Shown here: positions 12,335 to 23,340 of the stretch, piece by piece | Layout: each line of letters opens with the position of its first letter | Numbering within the stretch: position 1 is the stretch's first letter | Origin: Plumapathes pennacea | Lineage: Eukaryota; Cnidaria; Anthozoa; Antipatharia; Myriopathidae | Reading direction: 5' to 3' | NCBI GenBank assembly: GCA_964036295.1 | Contig: OZ038462.1 | Location: forward strand, 41,087,680-41,151,679 | DNA length: 64,000 nt | Position numbers and translations under genes: made by a program | The notes under the pieces: generated by a model | Databases searched by the model: none | Seen by the model: the letters and a program-made list of their open reading frames with translations, nothing else | Told to the model about the DNA's origin: nothing

Positions 12335-15300
12335 TGACTATATTTAATTAAGTGTCTGAATTATTATAAGAATATATTTCATGTATTACTAACCTGAAAG
12401 ATTCGTGTCCCGGAGTGTCGATAATTAGAAGACCTGGCACTTTAATGTCAAACTCTTGAAACTGTCAAGGAGTAAATGTACATGTAAGTTAGGACTACAT
12501 ATTTACTATCACCTGCTACTGTTACTGCTGTTACTCCACTACTGCTATAACACTACTACTAGTAGACTAACTGAGAATGAAATTGACCTTCGCACGGATG
12601 AAGCAACTTTGTGAAGCAGTAACAGACGTAAGTAAATAAAATCATATCGGAGTGTGCAAATCGGCTTTTACTTTTCGCCACCATTACTGCTGGCACCTCT
12701 ATAAGAACCCATATAAATACTCGTGTAACTTACGTCCTTTATCATTTTGGTTTGTTCCCTGACGGCTTTCACAGGGACCATAGTGGCTCCGATCTGCTGC
12801 GTAATGCCTCCAGCTTCACCGTCTTGTACATGGGTGTGGCGGATCTGCGCCGGAGAGAATGACGATAAGAATGAGAATGAGGGACGGGGGAGGAGGCGGT
12901 GCAATTTTTTCATTATTATCGTGCTGAAACGCTTGTTCTGGTTTACCTTATCCAAAATCTTGGTCTTGCCAGTGTCTACATGACCTAATACGCAGATGAC
13001 AGGTGACCTCAGGTTATCTGTCGACCTGTTGGCTTCTGCAAGGACCCGGCGTTTCTGTGGAAGAAAAGATAAGACCAGGGAACTTAAGCGTTGCTAAGAG
13101 ACGAGGATAAATGGGATGCTGTCAACACCAACAACAATAACAACAATGTTTATGACAGGAAAAATAACAACTACCAATACAACAACAAAACAAAGACAAA
13201 AACAGATGATAACGAAGACGACAACGTTCCACATAAGGCTCGTCATCAATCAAATGACGCCAAAACACCTGGTACGGTTTCACGCGTAAACCGGTTGAAA
13301 GTTAAAAAGGGACGACCACCACATCTACTTTACTTGACAAAAAAGTGTTTACTTATGTAGTCCGTGACCCGAAGAGTGAGAACACGACCATTTATGTGTC
13401 ATCCGTGACCCGAGAAGTGAGGTAACACTACTTTAATAGTAATAATCGACCATTTATGTCTCATCCGTGACCCGAAGAGCGAGGTAACACCGTTTTACCT
13501 GGATTCTTTCTTCAATGGTCTGCTCTACGTCATCTTCCTCCTCGCTGCTGCTCTCATCTTCTGCGGAGGAACCTTCGTCATCGCTGTCGCTACCTTCAGA
13601 TTCACTTCCATCCTCATCTTCTTCATCTTCCTCTTCGTCATCATCTTCTTCACCTTCCTTTCCAACCGCATTCTGAAGGAACACAATGTCGTGTCAAGTG
13701 TTAAGATAAATATACACATGAGGATTGTCCAAAGGGAAGGTCATACATGTAGAACGAACATTGGCTCAGCCGTTTGGCACCAACGCAAGTGGATGAGCAC
13801 AAGTCAAGCAAACATCAAGTGTGCAGAATTTACAAACGACTACAACTAAGACCACGCCCAAGTGTTTTCTTCTTCAAAGCGCTTTCGCCTTCGGAGGTTT
13901 TCCAAAACGATTTCCAAGGTGAAGTTTCTGTCATTGAAAACGATGTGTTCCCAAATAAAAATAAATATCAATGTTGACTAAGGCCTGTTTCAAACATCGA
14001 ACTTCACATGTGTCAAATAAAATCAAAATGAGCAAAATCTTTTGTTTCAGCTAATTTACATTGTACTCGACGCATGTGAAGTTCAACGTTTGAAACAGGC
14101 CTAAGAATGCTCTGCTTTACCTGGGTCTTTGTGGTATGTTTCTGTTTTGGTTCTGCATCTGTCAGCAAAAGAAAAAGGAATAACATAAACAAGGCAAATT
14201 AATTCACAAACACTTCAAACTTTGAAACTACATACTTCTCAACTGGTTTACAGTTCTTATTATAATGACCCAAGAGACGGAGAATCTAGCGATCGCCCTT
14301 ACTTTTTGAAACTCGCATGTCGCTTCTAAAATTGCGTAATAGTCAAAATCAAAGAAAAGATTCAAAAGCGTGCAACAGGACCTCTACAAGGTTCCATTTC
14401 CACCTCTCATTTACACGACAAAAGATCACATTTGTGAGCGGAAACATGAAAAAGATAACTATACGCAAATTGTACCTCAAAATTCACTGCTTTTCTGTGT
14501 AAAATTCGCAGGTTTACTGCGTAAATGCGACCTCTGGAGTGGTAACACGCGTTTGACTGATACAGAACATACTTCCTCGCAATACTTCTACAAGTTTTCT
14601 TGCACCACGCAAAAAGACGTTAAAAGTCATTTGAGTCACCTGTTCCTTGTGGTTCTTCTTCTTCTTCACAATCCCAGCTCTCCTTCACCTGCCAATGAAC
14701 ACAGATACATAACCTTCATCACTGCAATCAATAATCACTCACTCACTCACTCAATCCATCAATCAATTAATCACTCAATCAATAATCAATCGATGCCTTT
14801 ATCAAACACGATGTTTAAAGATTACAGGTTGTGGGTTTTATCGCAATCATTACTTAAAATTGTAGTGAAAACCCTCTTAACGATGATTGTGTTCAACCAA
14901 AATTGATTCAGCCTGATAAGAAGCATTGGTGACAGAAGTTTATGCTGACTGACCTCACTGGACTCGTCCTCCCAGCTTTCTGGTTCATCTTCAATGTTCT
15001 CTTGTTTCTTCTTCTCATTGTCGTCCTTCCCCTCATCTTGTTCTTCTGTTGAAGAAAATGATTCAATTGGGTTAAATTTGCCTGTAATCGAAGCAATAGA
15101 TGAGTTGTAGATGTTTTGATCAACTTCTGAATTTGTGGAAAAATGTCCCAAATATCACAATATTTGCCTAGATTGGTGAACCTTTGAAATGTTAGAAGTA
15201 CTGATTGTGCAATACATTGTACAATGTTGGCCCAATTTGATATGGTATAATGTAGTTAACAAATTATTCTTGCTAAAAAAGTGAAAAGGCAGACGTCGCA

Positions 15301-18300
15301 CTTACGCAGAGAACCTGCATAATTTACACACAAAAACTCTTCAACACGCAGTTGGCCGATAAGAGTGCGTTTCTCGTACGCAACTGAGCGAATTTAGAAG
15401 TTTCAGTACAGTCTCCCCACAGAACATAACAATAACATAAGTCACATTGTGAATTTATTTCTTCGCGGTCACATGTCTTTTATGTTTCCACTCAGAAATT
15501 TGATGGTTTTCGTGTACAGTACATGGGCGGTGGAAATGGAAGCTACAGTAATCTTATAGAGTTCCCCTTTTTCTGATTTTGACTATTACACAATTTCAGA
15601 AGTGACACTTCTTCAAAAAGTCAAGGTGCTCACTGAAAAGGAGACGGTAACGTTACAATCTCCAGATGTGTACAGTACCTGCAGGTTGATCTTCAAGAGT
15701 GTCACTTTCCCCTTCTTCCTTGGGTTTTTCAGCCTCTGCCTCCACTTCTGCTGTGACAGTGGGTTCGTTCTGTTGCTGTGTTTTATTTTTGGGCTTCTTT
15801 GATCCATACCGAACAGGCTTCTTCTTCATCTCCGTGTCTGCCTCCTGTTGATTGGCCATCGCTGGGATGACAATTCCTATGTAACAAAGCAGTGTAGTAG
15901 ATCACGTGATCGGCATTAGGGGTACTGTACAAACACTTAGTCGACAACTGTAAACACGCCAAAAATGGCACCACACATCTGGGGTGGATCCAGGGGGAAT
16001 TCAAGGAGTTCATTCAAACCCTCTTTTTTCTGACTCTTACAGCAATAAAGTTGACGAAATCGAATATGAACACTCAGTTTCTGTTGCGCTGGAACCCCCT
16101 TTCTCTAACTCCCAGATTCCACCCCAGCATCCCCAAAACCTACATACCGTACATTGTTTACCATTCTCAAGACTACCTTTTGTGGGCAGTCTCGGCATCC
16201 TTAAAATTTCAGGAACCAAAACGTTAATAAAGTTCGGATTGCCCCATTTACAGAAGAAAATTTAAGTGCTGTTCAGAGAAAAGTTGGCATGGTCCTAAAT
16301 TTTGGGGACCTTTGCCATTTAAAATTGACAGAAGGATATACAGGGACCAAGCTGGTCGAGAGGAGAAGAAGATTTGTACCTTGTTCTCTCATTGCATCCA
16401 GCATGGCCTGTTGTCTTGCTTTCTGCTGTCTTTGAGCGGGAGTCAGTAGTTTTCCCTCTTGTTTAAGACGAGCTTTTCTTTCCTGATACACAGAAAAAAT
16501 AAAGATTTGTCTGAGTTCTTTGCAAACAGTTTCTCGCATCCCCCATTGAGTGAAATCCAGCAGTTTATTTAACCAGGACTGGATACAATGTATAACAGGG
16601 TAATTGTGAACAAGTTGAACTGTCGGTAAGTGGTCGGTATACGATTTACCGACCACATACCGACCACGCGATTGACTTTACCGACCACATACCGACCACT
16701 CAAAAACTTTTAACGACCACTTACCGACCACACTTTTTGCTACGTTTTTTTTTTTTTTTTTTTCGTTCTCTTTTCTTTTTTAAGTATTGAAAGCAAGAAA
16801 GATCGTTTGATTTATTCGCGATGTGATTTGCACGTGTGCTGTAATCGATGTGCGTGAGCGAAATCAGTCTGGTTGTCGAAGTGAAGTTGTCATTGACTTT
16901 TATTGAACTTGGTGGCTCCTAAAGGAGCCGTTGTTTTCGAGGCGAATCTCACTCAAAGAAGTTGAAAATTAAAAAATTACTCGTCCAAGCTCGTGACTGA
17001 CTGGACGCGCGTACGTATGGACGTGAGCCAAAAATTTACTCGTATTTATACATTCACAATAAACTTGGCGGATCGAAATGCACTAACTTTTATTGTTCTA
17101 AAGAATCTTGTTTGTTCTATTCATGGACAAAAATACACCGAAATACACCAGCGTTTAGAAAAGCTTTTAAAAGGATTCATTGTTTACGCGATTTGACACC
17201 TCAACACGTCAACGCCTGAACGCCTCCTTTGGCTCATTAGCGCTAAACGTCTATTGAAACAGATTATTTGTGCTTGTGCTTCTTTGTGCTCATGTTTCTA
17301 GTTGAATCTCTTTCAAGATTTAATAATTCTAGTGTTTGCAAATGTGTTTGTGTTTTGTGTTTCGCCCGGAGGATTCTTTTCCCTTCCGATCAGTGGCGTG
17401 CAAATTTTATATTTTCAGCTTATGTTTCTAGTTGAGTCTCTTTCAAGATTTAATAATTCTAGTGTTTGCAAATGTGTTTGCGTTTTGTGTTTCGCCCAGA
17501 GGATTCTTTTCCCTTCCGATCAGTGTCGTGCGAATTTTATTTACGTTAAGAAAAGTGAATGATTCATCTAGCGCTTCAAATAAACGTTATCCGAAATGAA
17601 AATCGCTACCGACCACTTACCGACCACGTTACCGACCACGTTACCGACCACATACCGACCACATACCGACCACATACCAACCACATACCGACCACATACC
17701 GACCACTTACCGACCACGTACCGACCACGTTACCGACCACTTACCAACCAGTTCAACTTGTTCACAATTACCGTATAACAGTGAAGGAATGGGAGGAGTC
17801 AGGGAAGCTATAAAGCTTTTGGGCAGTGTTTAAAACTCAATAAAATGTTTGCCAATTATACTTTTGTCTGATCCAGCAGCTAATAGTGCTGGGAAGATAA
17901 CTAAGGTTATGCTACTCAAAAATATCAGACCTGCCAATACTCTTGTCCAATATTTTAATATTTTTATTTGGGAGGTAAGTGAGGCTTTAGCAGCCAGAAG
18001 CTACCCATACTACTGCAGCGATGTGCCTCTACCCTATTACACAAACCTGTGTTTCTGTTCCTCATAAGTATGCCGCTAAGCATAGCACAAAATCCATTAG
18101 TTGTGACATTAATTAAGTTATAGAATTCAAAACAACCCAATGATGACTTTATCTTGAAGGATCACATTATAGGGAAGCCGGAGGGAACAGCTGATTCTGT
18201 TAGTGTAAATGTCACACCAAGCAACATACCTTTTCTTTTTGTTTTTTCTTGTCTTTTTTCTCTTGCTCAAGGCGAATCTGTGAGGATCAAGTTGCATCGT

Positions 18301-21300
18301 TAGCCACAAAATCAGCCACAGAAAAACCGCCAAAAACATAAACAAGATCAGTCAGACTTCATAGCATATCTGAGACAGCAATGAGAGGTGTCAAGTTCCT
18401 GCTGTTGTAGGATTCTCTGAGACCTGCCCTTGTTTGATTGATCACAGGGTTTGATTGATAACATATTTATCATGTAGATGTGCAGTATGGACACATGTTA
18501 CTGTACCTAATGGGCCCAAAGTTCAAAGCATGATCAGGTAATCCTGGGTTACAGTAGCTCTAAAACTTTCTTGTCAATTTTAAGCCTGAAAATGAGAAGC
18601 TGTCACTCACAAAATGAATTTCTTGCTGTAATTTGAGCTGGAACAAACTTTTTAGCTGGTATTTATTCAAAACTCTGCAGTTTGTTCATCAAGAGCAAGC
18701 ACAAGAGAAATAATTTGGTTAATCCTCAGTGAGCTTGATCAAACTTTGAACAACTGCGCCATGATTTATACACTGTACCTTCTCCAGCCTTCTGTTCTCG
18801 GCTTCTTCCAGAGCTCGTAGCTTCTCCTCCTCCTCCTTTTTCCTCTTCTCTTCTTCTAACTTCAGCATTTCCAGTTGTTGCTGCATCTGTTTCACAAGTG
18901 CCTTGTTTGGTTTCTTCACCTTCTTCTCCTCCTTCTCGCCGGCTTTCTTCTTTTTCTTCTTCTTCTTTTTATCCTTGCCCTCTTCTTCCCCTCCCTCCTC
19001 CCCTTCAGCATCTTCAACTTGATTCCCTGCCTCTGCTCCTTCCATTGTCTCTAAGGTAGCAACTTTTGCCTGTCTGCCTTCATCTGCTGCAATACAAGGA
19101 ACATGATTAATCTTGGTTTTTAATCAGTTTCTTATTGCATGTACATATTCAATATGTGTATTGCTGTGTTGTCCTGCATAGAATGAGGTCAAGCTGTCTG
19201 TCCCACACAGTACCCATAAAGACCTCAGCAACTTGGTTGAAGAGCTGGGCTCATAGGGTGTGTTGGGAAGGAAAGCTGGGCAGAGGATTGAATGACTCTT
19301 GCCAAAAAAGTGAGTTGAAATGCTTTAGCTTTATGTTTTTACCTAAAGAAAATGTGTTTGGCATATGCTGTATAAGGTTTTTTGGATGCCTCTTGAAAGT
19401 AGGCATGTGATGTGATTGTTTTGGTCTTACTATTGCTATATTGTATCAAAACAAGTAGCAGCATTCTTGGTCAATCAGAAGCACAAGCAACCTACAGATT
19501 GTGATCTGCTCCAGACATATTGAAACCCCCTTCCCCGCTGGAACTTACCACTTGGCTTTTCTAGTTCACCCTCCTGTCCATCTGTCTTTTTATCATCTTC
19601 CTCATTCTTCACATCTGTTTCCTTCTTGGCTTTCACAGCTTTAGCCTTTGCTTTCTCTGCCTCCTTCTTTTTCTTCTCTCTCTCCTTCTTCTCTGCTCTC
19701 TTTTGTGCTGCCGTTTTCATCACTGGTTCAGAACTTTCATCAACACCATCCCCTGTGCTCACAGCTTTCTGTTCCTTAGGTTTTGGATCATTCATTACCA
19801 TTTCTTCTGTCTCAAGCTCATCATCAGGGTCAAACATCTTTTTCTCTTTCCGTTTCTTTTTGAGTTTCTTTGAGGTGCTAACAGTTAAGTCATCTATGTC
19901 AGGATCAGCATCAAAACTGTTTCCCATATTTTCAGTTCTCACAGCTGTATCATCATCCTCATAATTTTTTGCTGCAAAGTTTGAATCATCAATTTCTTTT
20001 TTCTTTTTTTCTTTCTTCTTTTTCTGTGCACTTTTAACCATAACTGTGCTACCATCTTCATGTGTGACTTTGTCGTCATCATCATCAATATTCAGAGCTT
20101 GAAATCTGCTGTTCGAATCATCTGTTTGAAGCTAAAAACAATCAATGAAACAAATCAGTCAAGAGCCTGTTCACACTGAATTGGATAGTAAATTAATAAC
20201 TGCATCACATAATGCAGATTGGGTGCCACTCATGGCTGGAAACCCCTGCAACCAAGCCTTGAGTCCTTACAGACTTCCCAGGTACCCATCACGTGGGGCA
20301 ACTGCTGACCAACATTATTTAGGGAGACTGGTGACCAGCATCATCTTGACGTTAACTTTGCCTAAATAATGGATTTAGCTAATCCATGAAAACTGACCCG
20401 ACTTGTTATACAGTATTTTGTTACTAACTGTACCTTTGTTTTGGGATTGCCAGCAGATTGTTGTCCCTCTGGTTTATCCTCCTTCAGAGATTCCAGTTCA
20501 TTCAATACATCATCTTCCCTGAAAAGTTTATTGTAAGACAGGTGATCACTGAAGCCTGGTTCACATGACAAGAAAGCACAAAAACCAATGTTGACATGGC
20601 TATTTGTGAAGCAAGTGCAAGAGTATGGTCTTTTTCCATAATTTCTCTTGTTTTATAGGATCAAGGGTTCGAAGTCATGTTTTGGTTACTCTATCCAATT
20701 TCTTGGTGCCCTGCATTGTGTTGAAAAATAGCATCATCATTCAGCACTAAATTATTGCACTTATATATATATATATTTAAAAATCATTGGTTGCCCAAGG
20801 AATGACCATTGCACACTACTGTATTTGGTTGCCTTAACAGGTTTTTGGTTGTCCATGACAACTGGACAATCATTAGTCTTGAACCCTGGATCATTATAGT
20901 TCAAGCTGGTCACACTATCAAAACTCCTAAAACTACAAATAGCTTGGGAGAAATAGGGTCTAGAGTTTTGGGGATTAGGTCTTTTTCACTCCTTTTTCAT
21001 GGAACCATTCAAGAACAAAATGGACGAAGTAAAAGTTTAATCAGCTTTCATCTGAGCAAGTTATCAGTTACCAGGAATTCTCTTGTATCTTTGCTGACAA
21101 AAGCAAAAATTGAAGATGATCACTAAGAGCTAATTAGGGCTCAAAGGTCATTAGTAACAATATTATTAACCCTTTCCACTCCGAAGTGATCAACTCACCA
21201 GGGATATGTATCATACAGTATCGTTAACTTGGCTGTGATTGAAGGATCAATATTCTCACTACTCACTTATACATTTCTTACTGAATGGTTGGGAGACTTG

Positions 21301-22765
21301 CAATCTATCCCATCCCCTCCCCCACTGTTTTATCTGAGCCTGAAAATGACTGCATCAGCACCATGAACCATAACCATAACATAATCATCCCCGAGCGAAG
21401 CGATGGTAATAATCATGGCACTAATGCAGCAAAATCGCCTTGTTTGAAGACTCCAAGCGGGTTGTCATCTTGAGATTTAATGTTCGTCAGTCTTTCATAG
21501 GGCGACCTTTTAGGCCAGGTGCCTAAGCCAATGACATAATAATTATCGATTAGAGTCTCAGACAGTGGTTGGTTTTACTAACAATTGTACATAACTACAT
21601 TCACGAAAATGAATTTGAAAACTGGAAAACTTGAAACAGAAAGGTCTCGCAAAGCTCGTCTTCAAAAGAGAAGGGTACAGGCACGAGCAAGGCGGAATCA
21701 TAAAATGATCGAACAGTGCCAAATACGTCTAGAGAAAAGACAACAAACATGTTATAACTGACAGCATCATGAATGGAAGCGTGCCAAAGAAACGGCTCCG
21801 CAAAGGGAACAGCGCTTGAAAGCAAATCAGGAGCTTCAGACGCCGCTTTGTGTTAAACTCAGATACTTATTCAGAAAGGACAAGCAACAAAGGTCAGTCA
21901 GTGGAAATCGAACAATCACCGTGACAAATATATTCTATCCCGTATCTTGTAACTCGATCACTTCAAGAATGTATTAAACTGCATGCTGATAGTGATTTTC
22001 CCTTTTTTCCTTTAAGTATTAAATTTTGAGAACGTGCTTGGCAGACTGTATGAATTAATTTGATGTGCTGATCATGGAAAATATGTACTTCGTCACACAA
22101 CTGACTCTTTTTTCAATGCAAAAGTATAACACACACCATTCTTTTTCTCCTTCCTTTGCGTGTAGCACTTGACTTTGAAGAAAAGATTGAGTCAACATTT
22201 CGGTAAAACAAAGGCTACTCTTGTTGGGAGTACCAAAGTAAAAGTCCCATCAATGGCAGAGCAAGGGGGAATCTGCGATTATTGTATTTCTAGTTAGAAA
22301 AATACATATACATAATTATTGCAGTAAGTGACCATTTTCAATAGAAAACCAAGGGAAATAAAGGTAATTTGGAATGGAAAATTGGCAAGTTGTGTCACAT
22401 CGTATTATATTTAGTACCTTCCTCCGAGGGAAACGTCTTAAGAAATATTTCTGATTAACATGGTGTCTAAGTCTGGTGAAACAGCTACATGTGACCAGCT
22501 AACTGTTTATATGTATGTTTTCAGTTCAGACAGTATCATACATCAGAATTAACCTTCTTTGAAGAGTAATTCCTTATCGTTTAGAAGTGGACCGGGATCT
22601 CTCGATATGGTATCCCTCCACAGATTAGAATAAGCTAGAATAGCCTCAAAAAATATTTCTGTTCGTCAGACAGAAATGCTACGTGTATGAGAAAAGATGG
22701 TCACGATCCGATGCTTACCAATCATCGTCAGCTTTCTTTTTCGATCCTTTCTTTGGCTTCCCCAT
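6001..22765 (-). CDS. EIF5B: Eukaryotic translation initiation factor 5B (complete, 24 exons)
   Basis: Cytosolic GTPase that promotes 60S joining after start-codon selection. Coding exons in transcript order: 22719-22765, 20434-20518, 19549-20131, 18779-19086, 18230-18277, 16380-16482, 15679-15876, 14954-15045, 14640-14688, 14121-14158, 13499-13672, 12947-13054, 12734-12844, 12394-12461, 11678-11819, 10839-10970, 10291-10473, 9599-9892, 9042-9173, 8285-8361, 7874-8006, 7488-7658, 6405-6566, 6001-6108. All phases join without a stop, giving 1181 aa (human about 1220). The start [11 protein letters not shown] resembles known N-termini. The first half is Lys/Glu-rich and low complexity. The GTPase core shows G1 GHVDTGKT, G2 region [11 protein letters not shown]3 DTPGHE, G4 NKVD (split NK|VD between exons 15 and 16) and G5-like SAHTGDG. 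Domains II-IV follow, ending in [10 protein letters not shown]...LFQIL-stop. The 5' end faces UBE3A. Identification is secure; single exon edges in the charged N-terminal half are less so. Confidence 0.96.
8161..8192. repeat. GTCGGC microsatellite in EIF5B intron 20
   Basis: About four tandem GTCGGC units followed by GTCGTC and ATC triplets. Simple repeat. Confidence 0.75.
9209..9402. mobile_element. Foldback MITE-like repeat in EIF5B intron 18
   Basis: Ends read CTACGCC...GGCGTAG, and the interior is built of repeated GAAAACG(G/A)A blocks in both orientations. Similar GAAAACG-rich, GTCCAC-bearing segments lie at about 29450-29640 and 39785-39950, so it is a dispersed family. Confidence 0.5.
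11991..12170. mobile_element. 180-bp MITE with long terminal inverted repeats, EIF5B intron 14
   Basis: The segment starts GGGGCCGGATTCACAAAACT and ends with its reverse complement; the arms pair over about 45 bp with few mismatches (GCGTACGAA, AATGTTCGTAAG). No ORF. I could not fix a target-site duplication. Confidence 0.7.
12264..12332. repeat. AAT microsatellite in EIF5B intron 14
   Basis: About 23 uninterrupted AAT/ATA triplets. Likely polymorphic. Confidence 0.9.
13982..14101. mobile_element. 120-bp PIF/Harbinger-like MITE with TAA duplication, EIF5B intron 10
   Basis: Inverted ends GGCCTGTTTCAAAC and GTTTGAAACAGGCC, with further pairing CATGTGAAGTTC/GAACTTCACATG. Flanking TAA at 13979-13981 and 14102-14104 is the 3-bp TWA duplication typical of PIF/Harbinger insertions. 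It sits about 20 nt from the exon 10 donor (exon 10 is 14121-14158). Confidence 0.75.
16599..17772. mobile_element. 1174-bp non-autonomous DNA transposon with TACCGACCAC arrays, EIF5B intron 5
   Basis: A 24-bp perfect terminal inverted repeat starts GGTAATTGTGAACAAGTTGA at 16599-16622 and is mirrored at 17749-17772. The flanks are an exact 9-bp direct repeat GTATAACAG (16590-16598 and 17773-17781). Inside each end is an array of a TACCGACCAC decamer separated by A/G/T variants. The core holds a 130-bp-period direct repeat (17292-17410 and 17422-17541). No transposase ORF is visible. A 9-bp duplication is typical of Mutator-like elements. Confidence 0.82.
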
Positions 22766-23340
22766 TCTTGCGGCACAATGTAAGAACCACCGTACTCAAC
22801 AAGTACTTGTCCACTAATGAAAAAGGACTTTTTCACACCACCGGAAGACGAAAACCGTGATCCTTTCAAGCGCTTCTTTCTTGTGATTATCGGAGTCTCT
22901 GAGAAAATCATGCGAGCCAGGGAAATCAAGTTTAGCAGCACTTCCTCAAAAAAAAAGAAAACCGCAGTGAAAAGCGTCAAAAGATTCTAAAATAGCCTTG
23001 AAACTCCGGAGAAACAACTAAAATGGTGCACATGTAAGTTGAAGAAGAAGAAGAAAGTTTCGTCATTCTTTCCCAGTCCCCACCGGCTTGACGCTGGCCA
23101 AGCGCGGGCACAAGAACATAATAAGGAACCTGGCCTCCAGACTTAGCAGCCTGGCCAACTTCGAAGATTCTGTTGGATGACGTCATAGGAAAATTTCGTG
23201 GACCTGGGCCGAGAGGAGGAACTAACAATGCAGCGCGGGTTGTGATGGTCCACTCGTGTTGTACAAAGTCATGCACACAGGACTCTAGTGCTCTATTTTG
23301 CCTTTAAAGCAATCTGGTTGTCCGTCGAAGGGTTGTCTTT
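22766..23340. promoter_or_regulatory. Putative bidirectional promoter between EIF5B and UBE3A
   Basis: The two ATGs are 575 bp apart and point away from each other, so both 5' UTRs and core promoters must lie here unless upstream noncoding exons exist. I see no obvious TATA box at a fixed distance from either start. Inference from layout only. Confidence 0.45.

Noticed and set aside
17559..17813. ORFs with a [15 protein letters not shown] repetitive protein
   Set aside because: The repetition is the translation of the TACCGACCAC decamer array in the transposon end; all frames give similar repeats.
19626..19964. 112-codon plus ORF rich in Ser/Phe
   Set aside because: It is the antisense shadow of the Lys/Glu-rich EIF5B exon 3.
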